Source of the DNA: Aureispira sp963837355
GTDB lineage: Bacteria; Bacteroidota; Bacteroidia; Chitinophagales; Saprospiraceae
Direction: 5' to 3'
Assembly: GCA_963837355.1 (NCBI GenBank)
Contig: CAWIMY010000003.1
Location: 372,001-436,000 of the forward strand
DNA: 64,000 bases
Shown one piece after another: positions 7,043-16,031 of the stretch. The translations under genes were made by a program, and so were the position numbers. The notes beneath the pieces were generated by a model. That model did no database searches. It was not told the DNA's origin and was given only the letters and a program-made list of their open reading frames with translations. Within the stretch, counting starts at the first letter, position 1, and every line of letters begins with the position of its first letter.

Positions 7043-8572
7043 ATGGAAAAGAAAAAAGTTGCTTTTTATTTGATAAAGGCTCTATCTCTAGTGGATCGAG
7101 CAGCTTTCAAGCAGCGAATAAAGTGCGGCAAAACCGCAAAGACGGCTGAGAGGCATGAAAAAGTATTTGCTTACCTAGACAAAGCCATCTCTATAGAAGA
7201 AGTAGAGCAAATTGACTCTCGAAAATTAGCTAGCGCGCTCAAACTCTCTAGTTCTAAGAAACTCACCCCGCTCTACAGCGAACTCATTGACGATTTAAAG
7301 CAATACCTTATTCTCACAGAGCTCAAAGAACAAGAACTCCAACAGGAACTCTTGCTACAAAAAGCCCTTTGTCGTAGAGAAGAATCCGTCTATATAGAGG
7401 AACTGCACCAAGATATTCACGATACCATTCACACCACCAGCGAACCCACACCGCAACAATACCAGCAGTACGCCTCTTTTTATAGAAGCTTGTACTTGCA
7501 TCCCAATACCAACACCCAAAAAGAAGAAACACTACTCTACCTCAACCAAAGCGAGTCTAACCTAGATACCTTTTACTGGATTGAGAAACTCCGACTTTGG
7601 GTAGAGAAAGCCAACCGCGCGACGACCTTCCCGCAAGAAAATTACTTGATTGAGGAATTGCCAGCGCTGCCCGATTTGACACCTTATACTTATAACAGTG
7701 ATGGGCACATCTTGAGCATTTATGCAATGATTTATAAATTAGCGCTCGCCCCTTTCCAAAAACGCGATTTGAAGGAAGTACTCGATTTATTGACGGAGTA
7801 TTCGGATAATATTCCAAGAGATGACAAAGAGTCGATTTTCAATTACCTCGTCAGTATTACCAATTACTATTTGCCGACTAGCCAAACCGATTTGGACATG
7901 CACGATTTGTACCAAGTGTATAAAATTGCTTTTACCAACCATTGGCTCGTACAAAATGATGGATTCATTTACTTTGAAGACTTCATCAATATGTTGTATT
8001 TGGCGTTCAGCAACCGCGATACGGAATTGTTGGAGAACATTGATGCCGATTATACCGAATACAGCCAAGACATTTACACCTCTTATATTTCTATCCTCTC
8101 CAAAGCCTACAATTATTTCCTACACGAGCGTTGGGAGGCTGTTTTGAAAGCATTTTCAGATCAGAATCTCCCTGACCGAGAGCACCGTATTCACTTTATT
8201 GTACAGCGCAACATTCTAGAAATTAAAAGCTTGTTTGAATCTTTTCGGCAAAACAAAATCGAGTTGGAGGATATTCCGAGTTACCTCGAAAAACACAGCC
8301 GTTTTGTACAACGCAAATCCAGTGTTTACTCTAATCAAGGTAAAATACGAAATTTAAATTTCATCAAGTTGCTCAAACCCTTGTATAGTTACCTTTGTCA
8401 GCGCATTACTTTCAATTTTGATAAACAAGAAGCCAAACAGCAACTGCTAGCTTGGTTGGAGGAAGTGGAGAAAACTAGTGCTAATACTATTGATTTTCCT
8501 TGGCTCAAATCCTTTGGACAATTATTACTAGAAGAATTAGACAGCAATGTAGAGCAACGCCCCTCCCCTTAA
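7043..8572 (+). CDS. Uncharacterised 509-residue helical protein
   Basis: A 509-residue soluble protein that I do not recognise. It has no signal peptide or membrane segment. The sequence is predicted mostly helical, with many Leu, Tyr, Gln and Glu and few Gly or Pro; alternating helices of about 30-35 residues (for example ILSIYAMIYKLALAP and LVSITNYYLP) suggest an alpha-solenoid, but no TPR consensus stands out. The first 60 residues are basic and rich in Lys. The ATG at 7043 has stops close upstream, so the start is well defined. It lies alone after the secreted-protein genes, followed by a 176-nt gap. Possibly lineage-specific to this group. Confidence 0.7.
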   Translation: MEKKKVAFYLIKALSLVDRAAFKQRIKCGKTAKTAERHEKVFAYLDKAISIEEVEQIDSRKLASALKLSSSKKLTPLYSELIDDLKQYLILTELKEQELQQELLLQKALCRREESVYIEELHQDIHDTIHTTSEPTPQQYQQYASFYRSLYLHPNTNTQKEETLLYLNQSESNLDTFYWIEKLRLWVEKANRATTFPQENYLIEELPALPDLTPYTYNSDGHILSIYAMIYKLALAPFQKRDLKEVLDLLTEYSDNIPRDDKESIFNYLVSITNYYLPTSQTDLDMHDLYQVYKIAFTNHWLVQNDGFIYFEDFINMLYLAFSNRDTELLENIDADYTEYSQDIYTSYISILSKAYNYFLHERWEAVLKAFSDQNLPDREHRIHFIVQRNILEIKSLFESFRQNKIELEDIPSYLEKHSRFVQRKSSVYSNQGKIRNLNFIKLLKPLYSYLCQRITFNFDKQEAKQQLLAWLEEVEKTSANTIDFPWLKSFGQLLLEELDSNVEQRPSP

Positions 8573-8748
8573 ACGCACCACCTTGCTTTTGTAGGCCAGC
8601 CTGCGTCGATTCAAATTAATTGCTATCTTTGTTCTATGTCCTTAACCGTCTTTTTGCACTCTTATAGTTTGCAGCGGCCTACCAACTTTGTGGGTCTCTC
8701 TATTATAAAACAAAGCCAGCGCGCTTGATGTTCTGCCGCCATTAACTT

Positions 8749-10574
8749 ATGCGTTCACTGTTACAACAAAAGCCTTTTTTAAGTAGTGCCCTGTTTAACA
8801 CGCTGTTTTTCGGCCTGTGTTTAAGTCTTTTATACACCCGCTTTGGCACGACTGATGATCTAGAAATGCAAATGGTGCTGGCCGGCCAAGGACTTTTGGC
8901 AGACTCTTCTCCCAATTTACGCTGGACGCATCTTTTTCTAGGAACACCTTTGGCCGCCGCCTATCGCAACTTCCCTAGTCTCCCTTGGTATGGACTTTAT
9001 TTGACACTAGCACATTGGCTGGGCATGACCGCTATTTTATACAGTATGCTGGTTCGACAAGCTAGTTTTTTTAGGCTAGGCATTTTTGCGGTATTTTTTG
9101 TCACGGCAGAGGTGTTGCTGCTGCAAGAACTGCAATATACCTCTTCGGCTTTGGTACTGGGAGCAGGGGCAGTTTTCCTCTTGTTTACCGCCATCCAAAA
9201 CTCGGAGGATAAGCGCCGTTGGCAATGGTGGTTCATTGGAGGGCTGCTTTTGTTGGTGGTAGAAATGATGCGTTGGGATGCTTTCTTACTTGTTGTTATT
9301 TTGGGAACGCCCTTACTTCTGTACGCTATTATAGAAGAAAAAAAACAAGCACTGCGGCATCTCTTGCTAGCAACGGGCATTTTAGTAGCGGCGTGGGCCT
9401 TAGAGCAAAGCCATTATCTCCTACAAAATCAAGATCCTGCTTGGGAACATTACAACGAATACAAACACTCCTTAGCGGCACACGATATTTTAGATTATAG
9501 AAAACCACAATACGAATGGTCGCCTTCTACGGCAGATGATTATTTTTACCGTGTCGGTTGGAAATACGAAGACCTAATGTTGTTTCAACATTGGTTTTTT
9601 GCCGATTCTACGGTGTATGGCTTGCGCCAATTCAAAGCGTTACAAGCGACATTTCAGGATTGCCCCTTTACAGAGAAACACATTGAAGAACGCTATTGGC
9701 AGTTTTTTGTGAGTTATGTTTGGCAAGACCAAGTTTTCTATGGTTTTTTATTCTTGCTGTTCTTGCTGGTTTTCACCAAAGGAACACGCAATTGGTATTT
9801 TCTCTTGGCGGCACAAATAGGGTTGGTGTTTGCAATTTTGGGGTATCTGTATGTCTACAAACACCTTCCTGAGCGGGTCAGCTATCCCCTCGCCTTTTAT
9901 TTGATGGGACTGGGAACACTCTTTGCCAGTGGAACGGCGCTAGAACGGTCGACGAAAGTCAAAATAATAGTAGCCCTTAGCCTCTTGGCGGTATCCAACC
10001 TCAAACTCGCTACGTTCAAAAGTTATGAAACCAATACCCAAAAACAACAATGGACAGCAGCGTTAGACAGCTTGAACGCACAACCTGAACAGCTCTATAT
10101 CGGGGGGGGGATTTCTATCTACACCCACTCATGACCCCTTACCAGAGTTTAGAAGACAGTTTGTTTGCTGACTTTAATATGCTGGACTTTGGCCATTTTG
10201 CCAACTCGCCCAACCATTATCAACAACTCGCTAATTTTGGAATTGAGAACATCCACCTACAAGCACCCATTGACAGCAACATCTACTTTGTACACCGCTA
10301 CAATGCTCCTATTATACCTTGGTACATCAATTTTGTAGAGCGCCATTATGACCGCTATATTGAGTTTGAATTGGTGCGTCGAGAAACGCAGGTGGACATT
10401 GCCATCTACCGTATCAAAGAACAGATTCGTGTCCAACCCAATTCGCAAGGCATCAGCCTATCCAATCAAGAAGAATTTGGCATTGTTCCCAAAGATCCCA
10501 ATGCAGTGGAACCCGACAGCAGCAAACCACGCATTAATGTGTTGATTGAGCAACCCTTTTTCTTAGTTCAATAA
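8749..10574 (+). CDS. Multi-pass membrane protein, frame broken at a nine-G tract
   Basis: A protein of about 608 residues. Roughly residues 1-440 hold about ten membrane segments. A conserved-looking TTDDLEMQMVLAGQG loop follows TM1, the Asp pair being typical of the first extracytoplasmic loop in GT-C-type glycosyltransferase-like proteins. The C-terminal ~150 residues are soluble. The frame stops shortly after a run of nine G (10102-10110). With ten or seven G the reading continues as GGGDFYLHPLMTPYQSLED into the frame that ends at 10574, so both pieces are one gene. The tract could be a sequencing error or a phase-variable switch. Predicted glycosyltransferase-like, inference only; substrate unknown. 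Confidence 0.65.
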
Positions 10575-10583
10575 GCTAGTAGG

Positions 10584-11357
10584 TCATGACAAGCGAAGCA
10601 AGACGTTGTTAAGAACTTCGGGCGTATCCCAAGGTAGCAGATGTCCTGCTCCTGCTATTATTTGTAGTTCCGCATAGGGGATTTGTTGCTGCATAATACG
10701 CGCTTGGCGATGCGTTTGGCGATTTTCACCGCCTGCCAAAATTAGCGTAGGGCAAGTAATTTGTGTTAGATCGGCGTAGCCGTCAAAATTGACCACTGCC
10801 GCCCAAATTGCACGGTAATTAGCAGCATTATCTGCGTGGCTTGAAATAGCTTGCTGGACGTAGGCTTTTCCCTCAACACTGTGCTGTCCGATTTGTTGGG
10901 CAAACAACCGCGCTTGCCAAGCTACAGGAATCAAGGCAAATAAAGGCAGCGTTAGACTCGTCAACAGGGCTTCCCACCATTTGGAGCGCACACCATAGGA
11001 GGTATCAATCAATACTAATCGCTGGATGTTTTGCGGCGCTCGTGCTGCCAACACCTGTGCAACCATTCCCCCGAGAGAATGTCCCACCAAAAAAAACTTA
11101 TCCCAATCTAAATGGACTAACAACTGCTCTACATCTTCTGCAAACTGCTCTACAGAGTAGGGTTGTCCTACGTTATCCGATTGTCCATGTCCTCGCAAAT
11201 CTATAGCTACATGCGTACGCGCTTCCAAAGCAGCAAATTGGGGCTTCCATGCCCCCAATTCTAAATAAGCTCCATGAATAAAGACAAAAGGTATCCCTTG
11301 TCCCTGTCGGTATTGGTAGGCAATCGACGTTCCGTCTTTAGTGGTAAATTTTTCCAT
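10584..11357 (-). CDS. Alpha/beta hydrolase
   Basis: A 257-residue alpha/beta hydrolase-fold protein. The oxyanion HG segment is in FVFIHGAYLELG (about residue 25), the nucleophile Ser lies in the elbow GHSLGG (about 93), and the catalytic His in GAGHLLPWDTPE near the C-terminus. The acid residue is probably in the LILAGGEN region, where Asp is replaced by Glu or shifted. Start at 11357 chosen because MEKFTTKDGTSIAY is where family similarity begins; an open frame runs 48 codons further upstream without similarity. Convergent with the upstream membrane protein gene, 9 nt apart. Substrate unknown (esterase, lactonase or haloperoxidase-like). Confidence 0.85.
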   Translation of the reverse strand: MEKFTTKDGTSIAYQYRQGQGIPFVFIHGAYLELGAWKPQFAALEARTHVAIDLRGHGQSDNVGQPYSVEQFAEDVEQLLVHLDWDKFFLVGHSLGGMVAQVLAARAPQNIQRLVLIDTSYGVRSKWWEALLTSLTLPLFALIPVAWQARLFAQQIGQHSVEGKAYVQQAISSHADNAANYRAIWAAVVNFDGYADLTQITCPTLILAGGENRQTHRQARIMQQQIPYAELQIIAGAGHLLPWDTPEVLNNVLLRLS

Positions 11358-11643
11358 CCTCAAAATGTTATACGTCCTTAAAGGCTTTAGTATAGCTATC
11401 CAAATGGGTATTTCTTTGTTTAATAGGCTCCCCAGTTGTGCGCACAAGGCAACCTGTGACCTGACCGATCCGCCCAAGAGTTGGCAATACACAGCGGCCA
11501 TACCTACACATTACAAAAAAAATCTGAGAAAGCTCAAAAAGCACCTGCCCAACAACAAAAAAGCGTGCATAAGCCAATCTCAAAACTACTTAAAAAGCAA
11601 TCCATCGGCCTATACACGCTCCTATTTATCCTTGAAGAACCGT

Positions 11644-12777
11644 TTACTTCACAGTCATTTTTTTACGCGCCAAAACACGACCGTCTACAACGATAGAATA
11701 AACATAGACTCCAGCGGCCCAAGTATTCGTATTCAACTCTACCGTACCATTGCCGGTATTAATTAGTTGACTACTCATAGTTTGACCTTTCAAATCAAAA
11801 ACAACTAGATTAGCGTTGTCAATGTTCTCTGGCAAGGTATAATTGATCGTAGTGGACATATCAGAAGGATTTGGGCTGTTTTGACCTAACTTTACCCCAC
11901 TGGCATTGTTTACGTTGTCTACTTTATTGTTAGGTGCTTTATCCTTTAGAATAATAGCTTCCAAACGTGCTAAACGATCTTCTAATGCACTGTTTTCCTT
12001 TTCTAAGTCCGTGATCAACACTTGCTGCATTTTGATCGCTTCCGCTAAAACAGGAATGACAGCATCGTATTCCATTACTTGGTAATCAGTAGCTTTACCC
12101 TGCACATCGCTACCTTGGCGAACGATCGTAGGCATTACTTTTTGTACTTCTTGTGTTACAAATCCATAGCGCTGTCCTTTTGGTAGGTTTAGTTCGGGGC
12201 GCTCGTCTCTGCGGTACTCATAGGTATAACCGTTCAACTGGCTAACAATTTCTAGCGCATTAGTAATAGGCTGAATGTTGCGCTTCAAGTTGCGGTCTGA
12301 GGTACCAAAAACACCACTAGTAGCGGTAATTCCTCCAAAAAGAGTCAATACATTATTATTAGTCGTACTCTGCTTAAATACAGCTAATAAATTTCCACAA
12401 CCAAGATTAAAGGTAGAAGGAAGGCTGTTTTGTTCTAAAATGCCCAACCCTAAATCAGTGTTGGTCGTGATAACGGGGAAAGCTTTGGGCAAACCTAATG
12501 GTGGTTGGTTTACAAAAATTTGCATGCCTATATTTACCGCCGATTTAATATCCAATTGAGCACGGAACCCATAAAGATCACACTTACTGGGACCTACAGG
12601 GCCAGCTATGGCACCTGATTCTCCTATCGAAGCAAATTGATTAAGAGGGTCAAACGTCGTTCCAAAGGGATGAATAGACACGCTATTCAATGGAGATGTT
12701 TGGATCTGTCCGTAAATGATTCCAGCGAAAGCAATAAAAATCGTTGTAAACAGCGTTTTCAAAAAAAAATTTTTCAT
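11644..12777 (-). CDS. T9SS-sorted protein with S74-type tail (intramolecular chaperone-like) domain
   Basis: A 377-residue exported protein. A signal peptide (LFTTIFIAFAGIIYG) is followed by a ~130-residue beta-rich region, then a Peptidase_S74/tail-fibre-type segment starting SDRNLKRNIQPITNALEIV and continuing GYTYEYRRDE, GFVTQEVQKVMPTIV and YDAVIPVLAEAIK. A coiled coil (ITDLEKENSALEDRLARLEA) follows. The last ~85 residues form a T9SS type A sorting domain: GQNSPNPSDMSTTINYTLP, LVVFDLKGQ and GVYVYSIVVDGRVLARKKM. Such proteins are secreted through the type IX system and anchored or released at the surface. The role is unknown; the S74 region in other proteins promotes trimerisation. Confidence 0.85.
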   Translation of the reverse strand: MKNFFLKTLFTTIFIAFAGIIYGQIQTSPLNSVSIHPFGTTFDPLNQFASIGESGAIAGPVGPSKCDLYGFRAQLDIKSAVNIGMQIFVNQPPLGLPKAFPVITTNTDLGLGILEQNSLPSTFNLGCGNLLAVFKQSTTNNNVLTLFGGITATSGVFGTSDRNLKRNIQPITNALEIVSQLNGYTYEYRRDERPELNLPKGQRYGFVTQEVQKVMPTIVRQGSDVQGKATDYQVMEYDAVIPVLAEAIKMQQVLITDLEKENSALEDRLARLEAIILKDKAPNNKVDNVNNASGVKLGQNSPNPSDMSTTINYTLPENIDNANLVVFDLKGQTMSSQLINTGNGTVELNTNTWAAGVYVYSIVVDGRVLARKKMTVK

Positions 12778-13361
12778 AATTAGTGGTTCTAAATGAAATA
12801 ATGAAAATAAATATACTATATACTGTTGTAGCAGTTGTCTAATCCCCTGCTAAAACAGTAAAAATTTACAGCTTGTACAATATTCAAATACCTAACTCGA
12901 TGCTAAAACATTCTAGCTAGCTAAAAATATCGGGGCTTACAATTAGTTTAAATGACCAAATTACAGTATTGCATTTAGCAAAAACTATAATAGATCCGAA
13001 TTTTGGAAGTGTAACCGATTGATTTATAAAATGTTTAAGCAAAGCACTTTTTTTATTAACAAAATATTAGTGGTAATCCTAAAAATGCCTCTCAAAGACC
13101 TCTAGAGGCATCTTTACCTATTTATTTATTTTAAAATTTTCTTAAAAAAATAGTGTTTGGTCAAAAAAAAACGAAACCATACCAAATAAATTCTACTCTT
13201 CCCCCTAACAAACCTGACTACTTACAGAGCTACCGCATTCGTAACCTCTATTCTGAAAGAATGTGTTCTCTACCAAATCTATTTAAACAATTCTTTGTTG
13301 TAGGGAACAATGGTGGCTATTCCAAACGTACGCCGTTCATCACCCCAAATCAAATCACATT
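12778..13361. other. Gene-free stretch with an isolated hairpin
   Basis: This 584-nt AT-rich stretch separates two divergent genes. The only longer open frame in it (13153-13365) has no coding character. A stem-loop with 8-bp arms, ATGCCTCT (13085-13092) and AGAGGCAT (13104-13111), lies about 250 nt before the next gene and is flanked by A- and T-rich sequence; it resembles a bidirectional terminator but no gene ends next to it. Confidence 0.45.
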
Positions 13362-14003
13362 ATGACCAAAAAAACAGCCCTTGTTATGGGCGCTACAGGA
13401 TTGATTGGCAAGGCCCTCACAGAACAACTGTTGGCCGACCCCTACTATACCACCGTAAAAGTCTTGGTTCGTAATAAAATAGAGCTAACACATCCTAAAT
13501 TACAGCAGATTCTCTACGACTATGAGCAGCCGCAAGCCGATGTCTTAGATGCCAAGCATGTTTATTGTTGTTTGGGCACAACTATCAAAAAGGCAGGATC
13601 ACCCGAGGCCTTTCGGCGGGTAGATTATGAGTATGTGGTGCAAACGGCTGCACTAGCTCAAGAACGCGGGGCACGGCGTTTAACCGTTGTTTCTTCTATG
13701 GGAGCCGATACGGACAGCAATATGTTGTACAGCCGTGTCAAAGGCGAAATGGAGGCGGCCCTGCAAGCGCAAGGCTGGGAAACGCTCTACATCGTGCGCC
13801 CTTCTCTCCTCTTGGGCGAGCGCGACGAGTTTCGATTAGGCGAAAGCCTCGGAAAAATGGCGGCCAAAGGCTTGAGTTTCCTAATTCCCGATCAATACAA
13901 AGGCATTGAAGCCAGTCAAGTTGCTAAGGCCATGCATTATTATTTGACCCAAGGCCAAGCAGGGCAGCACGTGATCGAATCTGACGAACTGCGAGATGTT
14001 TAA
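13362..14003 (+). CDS. NAD(P)-binding oxidoreductase of the HTATIP2/TIP30-like group
   Basis: A 213-residue Rossmann-fold protein. The dinucleotide-binding motif MGATGLIGKALTEQL is at residues 9-23; VYCCLGTT, FRRVDYEYV, VVSSMGAD and a YSRVKGEME segment (Tyr-x3-Lys) are typical of atypical extended SDR proteins similar to human TIP30. It lacks the C-terminal substrate domain of full epimerases. Cytoplasmic, cofactor probably NADPH, substrate unknown. A strong bidirectional hairpin separates it from the convergent aminopeptidase gene. Confidence 0.85.
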   Translation: MTKKTALVMGATGLIGKALTEQLLADPYYTTVKVLVRNKIELTHPKLQQILYDYEQPQADVLDAKHVYCCLGTTIKKAGSPEAFRRVDYEYVVQTAALAQERGARRLTVVSSMGADTDSNMLYSRVKGEMEAALQAQGWETLYIVRPSLLLGERDEFRLGESLGKMAAKGLSFLIPDQYKGIEASQVAKAMHYYLTQGQAGQHVIESDELRDV

Positions 14004-14015
14004 ACTTTATAAAAA

Positions 14016-14053
14016 ACGGATGCTGGTTTCGCTCATGCTCTACCAGCATCCGT
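14016..14053. terminator. Bidirectional terminator between convergent genes
   Basis: A perfect 12-bp stem, ACGGATGCTGGT (14016-14027) with ACCAGCATCCGT (14042-14053), flanked by an A-run on the left and a T-run on the right. It sits between the stop codons at 14003 (+) and 14059 (-). Confidence 0.85.
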
Positions 14054-14058
14054 CCGTT

Positions 14059-15840
14059 TTAGATAGCTTGGCAATGGCTCCACAACCACGCGCGGTCTTG
14101 CTCCCCTAATTCGGGCGACAACGCCGCGTAAACTTTTTGATGGTAATCATTCAACCAAGTACGCTCTTGGTTACTCAACAGTGTTTCATCAATTAAATTA
14201 GTCGCAATTGGAAACAACGTCAACACCTCAAAAGCCAAGAAGTCAGGATTGTTTTTAGACGGAACACACTGCATTAAGTTTTCAATACGAATCCCATAAG
14301 CCCCTTCTTTATAATAGCCTGGCTCGTTAGAAGATACGGTATTTTCTTCGATGGCTGTAGCGCCTCGGCTGCTCTTGATATTTGGAGCAAACCCTTGAGG
14401 GGCCTCGTGTACACCTAAGAAAAATCCTACCCCATGTCCTGTACCGTGTCCGTAATTTAAGCCTTCTTTCCAGAGGGGCAAGCGGGCTAAAGTATCGAGT
14501 TGAGCGCCCGATATTCCTTTCGGAAAATGCGCCGTTTGCAAGGCAATATTACCTTTTAAGACCAAAGTGTAATGCTTTTTTTGTTCGGCTGTAGGCGTTC
14601 CAAAATGGACGGTGCGCGTAATGTCGGTCGTTCCATTGATGTATTGCCCACCACTGTCCAAGAGCAACATCCCATCGTTCTCAATAGACGCGCAAGTAGC
14701 TTCTTTGGCGTGGTAATGGACAATTGCGCCATTGGATTCATAGCCTACAATCGCCGCAAAACTATCGCCTTTATACCCAGGCTGTTTGCTTCGGAGCTCA
14801 CTCAATTTTGTGGCCACTTCCGTCTCTTTAACAGAACGCTCTACTAAGGTGCGTTCTAACCAGCGAAACAACTGCAACAACGCTACCCCATCTTTGACCA
14901 TTACTTCTTTGAAATGCTGTATTTCGGTTGGATTTTTAATAGACATCCAAGGTGTAATCACAGAGTCGCCTAGCACTAGGTTATTGTGCATCACCATTTG
15001 AAACTCCCAACTGAAGGTATGTTGATCGGCATACATTAATTTGTTGGGTGAAACGGCTGCTAAACCGTGTACCACAGCGGGATAATCCTTGATACGCACC
15101 CCTGCTTTTTTGAGTTTTTCTTTCAGTACAGTAGGCACCTTGTAGTCATTGACAAACAAACTCGCCTCCTCTTTTCCTACCAATAAGTACGACAAAACGA
15201 CGGGAGTAAAATCAATGTCCCAAGCGCGAATATTGAGCAACCAAGCGATTTCATGCAAAGCACTGACAAAGTAAAAATCCACCCCACGTTGCTGCATAAA
15301 CGCCCGCAAACGCGCCAGTTTATCCTCCCGCGAAGCGCCGCTGTATTCTACTTCAAAATCATACGCAATGCTATTGGGCAAGCTGGGACGGTCTTCCCAG
15401 ACATTGCCCACTAAGCCTTTGGCAGGCACCACCTTTATATCTTTAGACGCTGCTAAGTGTTGTAATTGTTTTACTTGATGCACCGAAAACATCGGCGCTT
15501 GTATGCCTATTGTAGCGCCTTTTGGCAAATAATCCACCATCCAATACAAGTGTTCGGGAGCGGTTTGTTCCCCCAAGCGGTGTAACGTCACGCCTGTTCC
15601 TTCCAATTCTTGTTCCGCTTGAATAAAATAGCGCGAATCTGTCCAAAGCGCAGCGTAGTTGGCCATAACGACCAATAGGCCAGCCGAGCCTGTGAATCCT
15701 GAAAAATATTCTCTAGCTTTCCAGTAATCGGCCACATATTCACTTTGGTGGGGATCATTGGCAGGAAGGATCAAAGCATCAATATGCGCGTCGGCCATTG
15801 CTTTTCTCAAATGGCTTAGGCGTTCTTTTACAGTCTTCAT
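14059..15840 (-). CDS. pepP: Xaa-Pro aminopeptidase (M24B family)
   Basis: A 593-residue aminopeptidase P of the three-domain type found in eukaryotes and Bacteroidota: two N-terminal creatinase-like domains (about residues 1-310) and a C-terminal pita-bread metallopeptidase domain. Metal ligands are visible: first Asp in LLLDSGGQYINGTTDITR (Asp-Ser-Gly and the second Asp in TTDITR), the His in GHGTGHGVGFFLGVHE, and Glu residues in SSNEPGYYK and GIRIENL. It removes N-terminal residues next to proline, with two Mn(2+) or similar ions, in the cytoplasm. No signal peptide. Length fits the ~590-residue class. The symbol is used in the general sense. Confidence 0.92.
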   Translation of the reverse strand: MKTVKERLSHLRKAMADAHIDALILPANDPHQSEYVADYWKAREYFSGFTGSAGLLVVMANYAALWTDSRYFIQAEQELEGTGVTLHRLGEQTAPEHLYWMVDYLPKGATIGIQAPMFSVHQVKQLQHLAASKDIKVVPAKGLVGNVWEDRPSLPNSIAYDFEVEYSGASREDKLARLRAFMQQRGVDFYFVSALHEIAWLLNIRAWDIDFTPVVLSYLLVGKEEASLFVNDYKVPTVLKEKLKKAGVRIKDYPAVVHGLAAVSPNKLMYADQHTFSWEFQMVMHNNLVLGDSVITPWMSIKNPTEIQHFKEVMVKDGVALLQLFRWLERTLVERSVKETEVATKLSELRSKQPGYKGDSFAAIVGYESNGAIVHYHAKEATCASIENDGMLLLDSGGQYINGTTDITRTVHFGTPTAEQKKHYTLVLKGNIALQTAHFPKGISGAQLDTLARLPLWKEGLNYGHGTGHGVGFFLGVHEAPQGFAPNIKSSRGATAIEENTVSSNEPGYYKEGAYGIRIENLMQCVPSKNNPDFLAFEVLTLFPIATNLIDETLLSNQERTWLNDYHQKVYAALSPELGEQDRAWLWSHCQAI

Positions 15841-16031
15841 AAGTGACTTATTTAGTGTAGGTTATAACAATAAAAGGAGCGCATTGCTGCCACGGCCCTT
15901 TTTGGAATGTACCAATTTTAAGAACTTTTGAAGGATATGACGAATTGTAAGGGTAGTTTTTATAATTTTGGGGTACTTCTTATCAAGACCCCTACTCTTC
16001 TACTCACCTTCATCAAACAGCAACAAACAGC

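Noticed and set aside
11341..11766. 141-codon plus-strand frame between hydrolase and T9SS protein genes
   Set aside because: It overlaps the ends of two minus-strand genes and has no similarity or proper start.
13085..13111. Hairpin in the gene-free region considered as terminator of an unseen gene
   Set aside because: No gene ends near it on either strand, so it is only described as an isolated hairpin.
13153..13365. 70-codon frame before the NAD-binding protein gene
   Set aside because: Overlaps the start of the real gene by 4 nt, lacks a credible start, and has no coding character.
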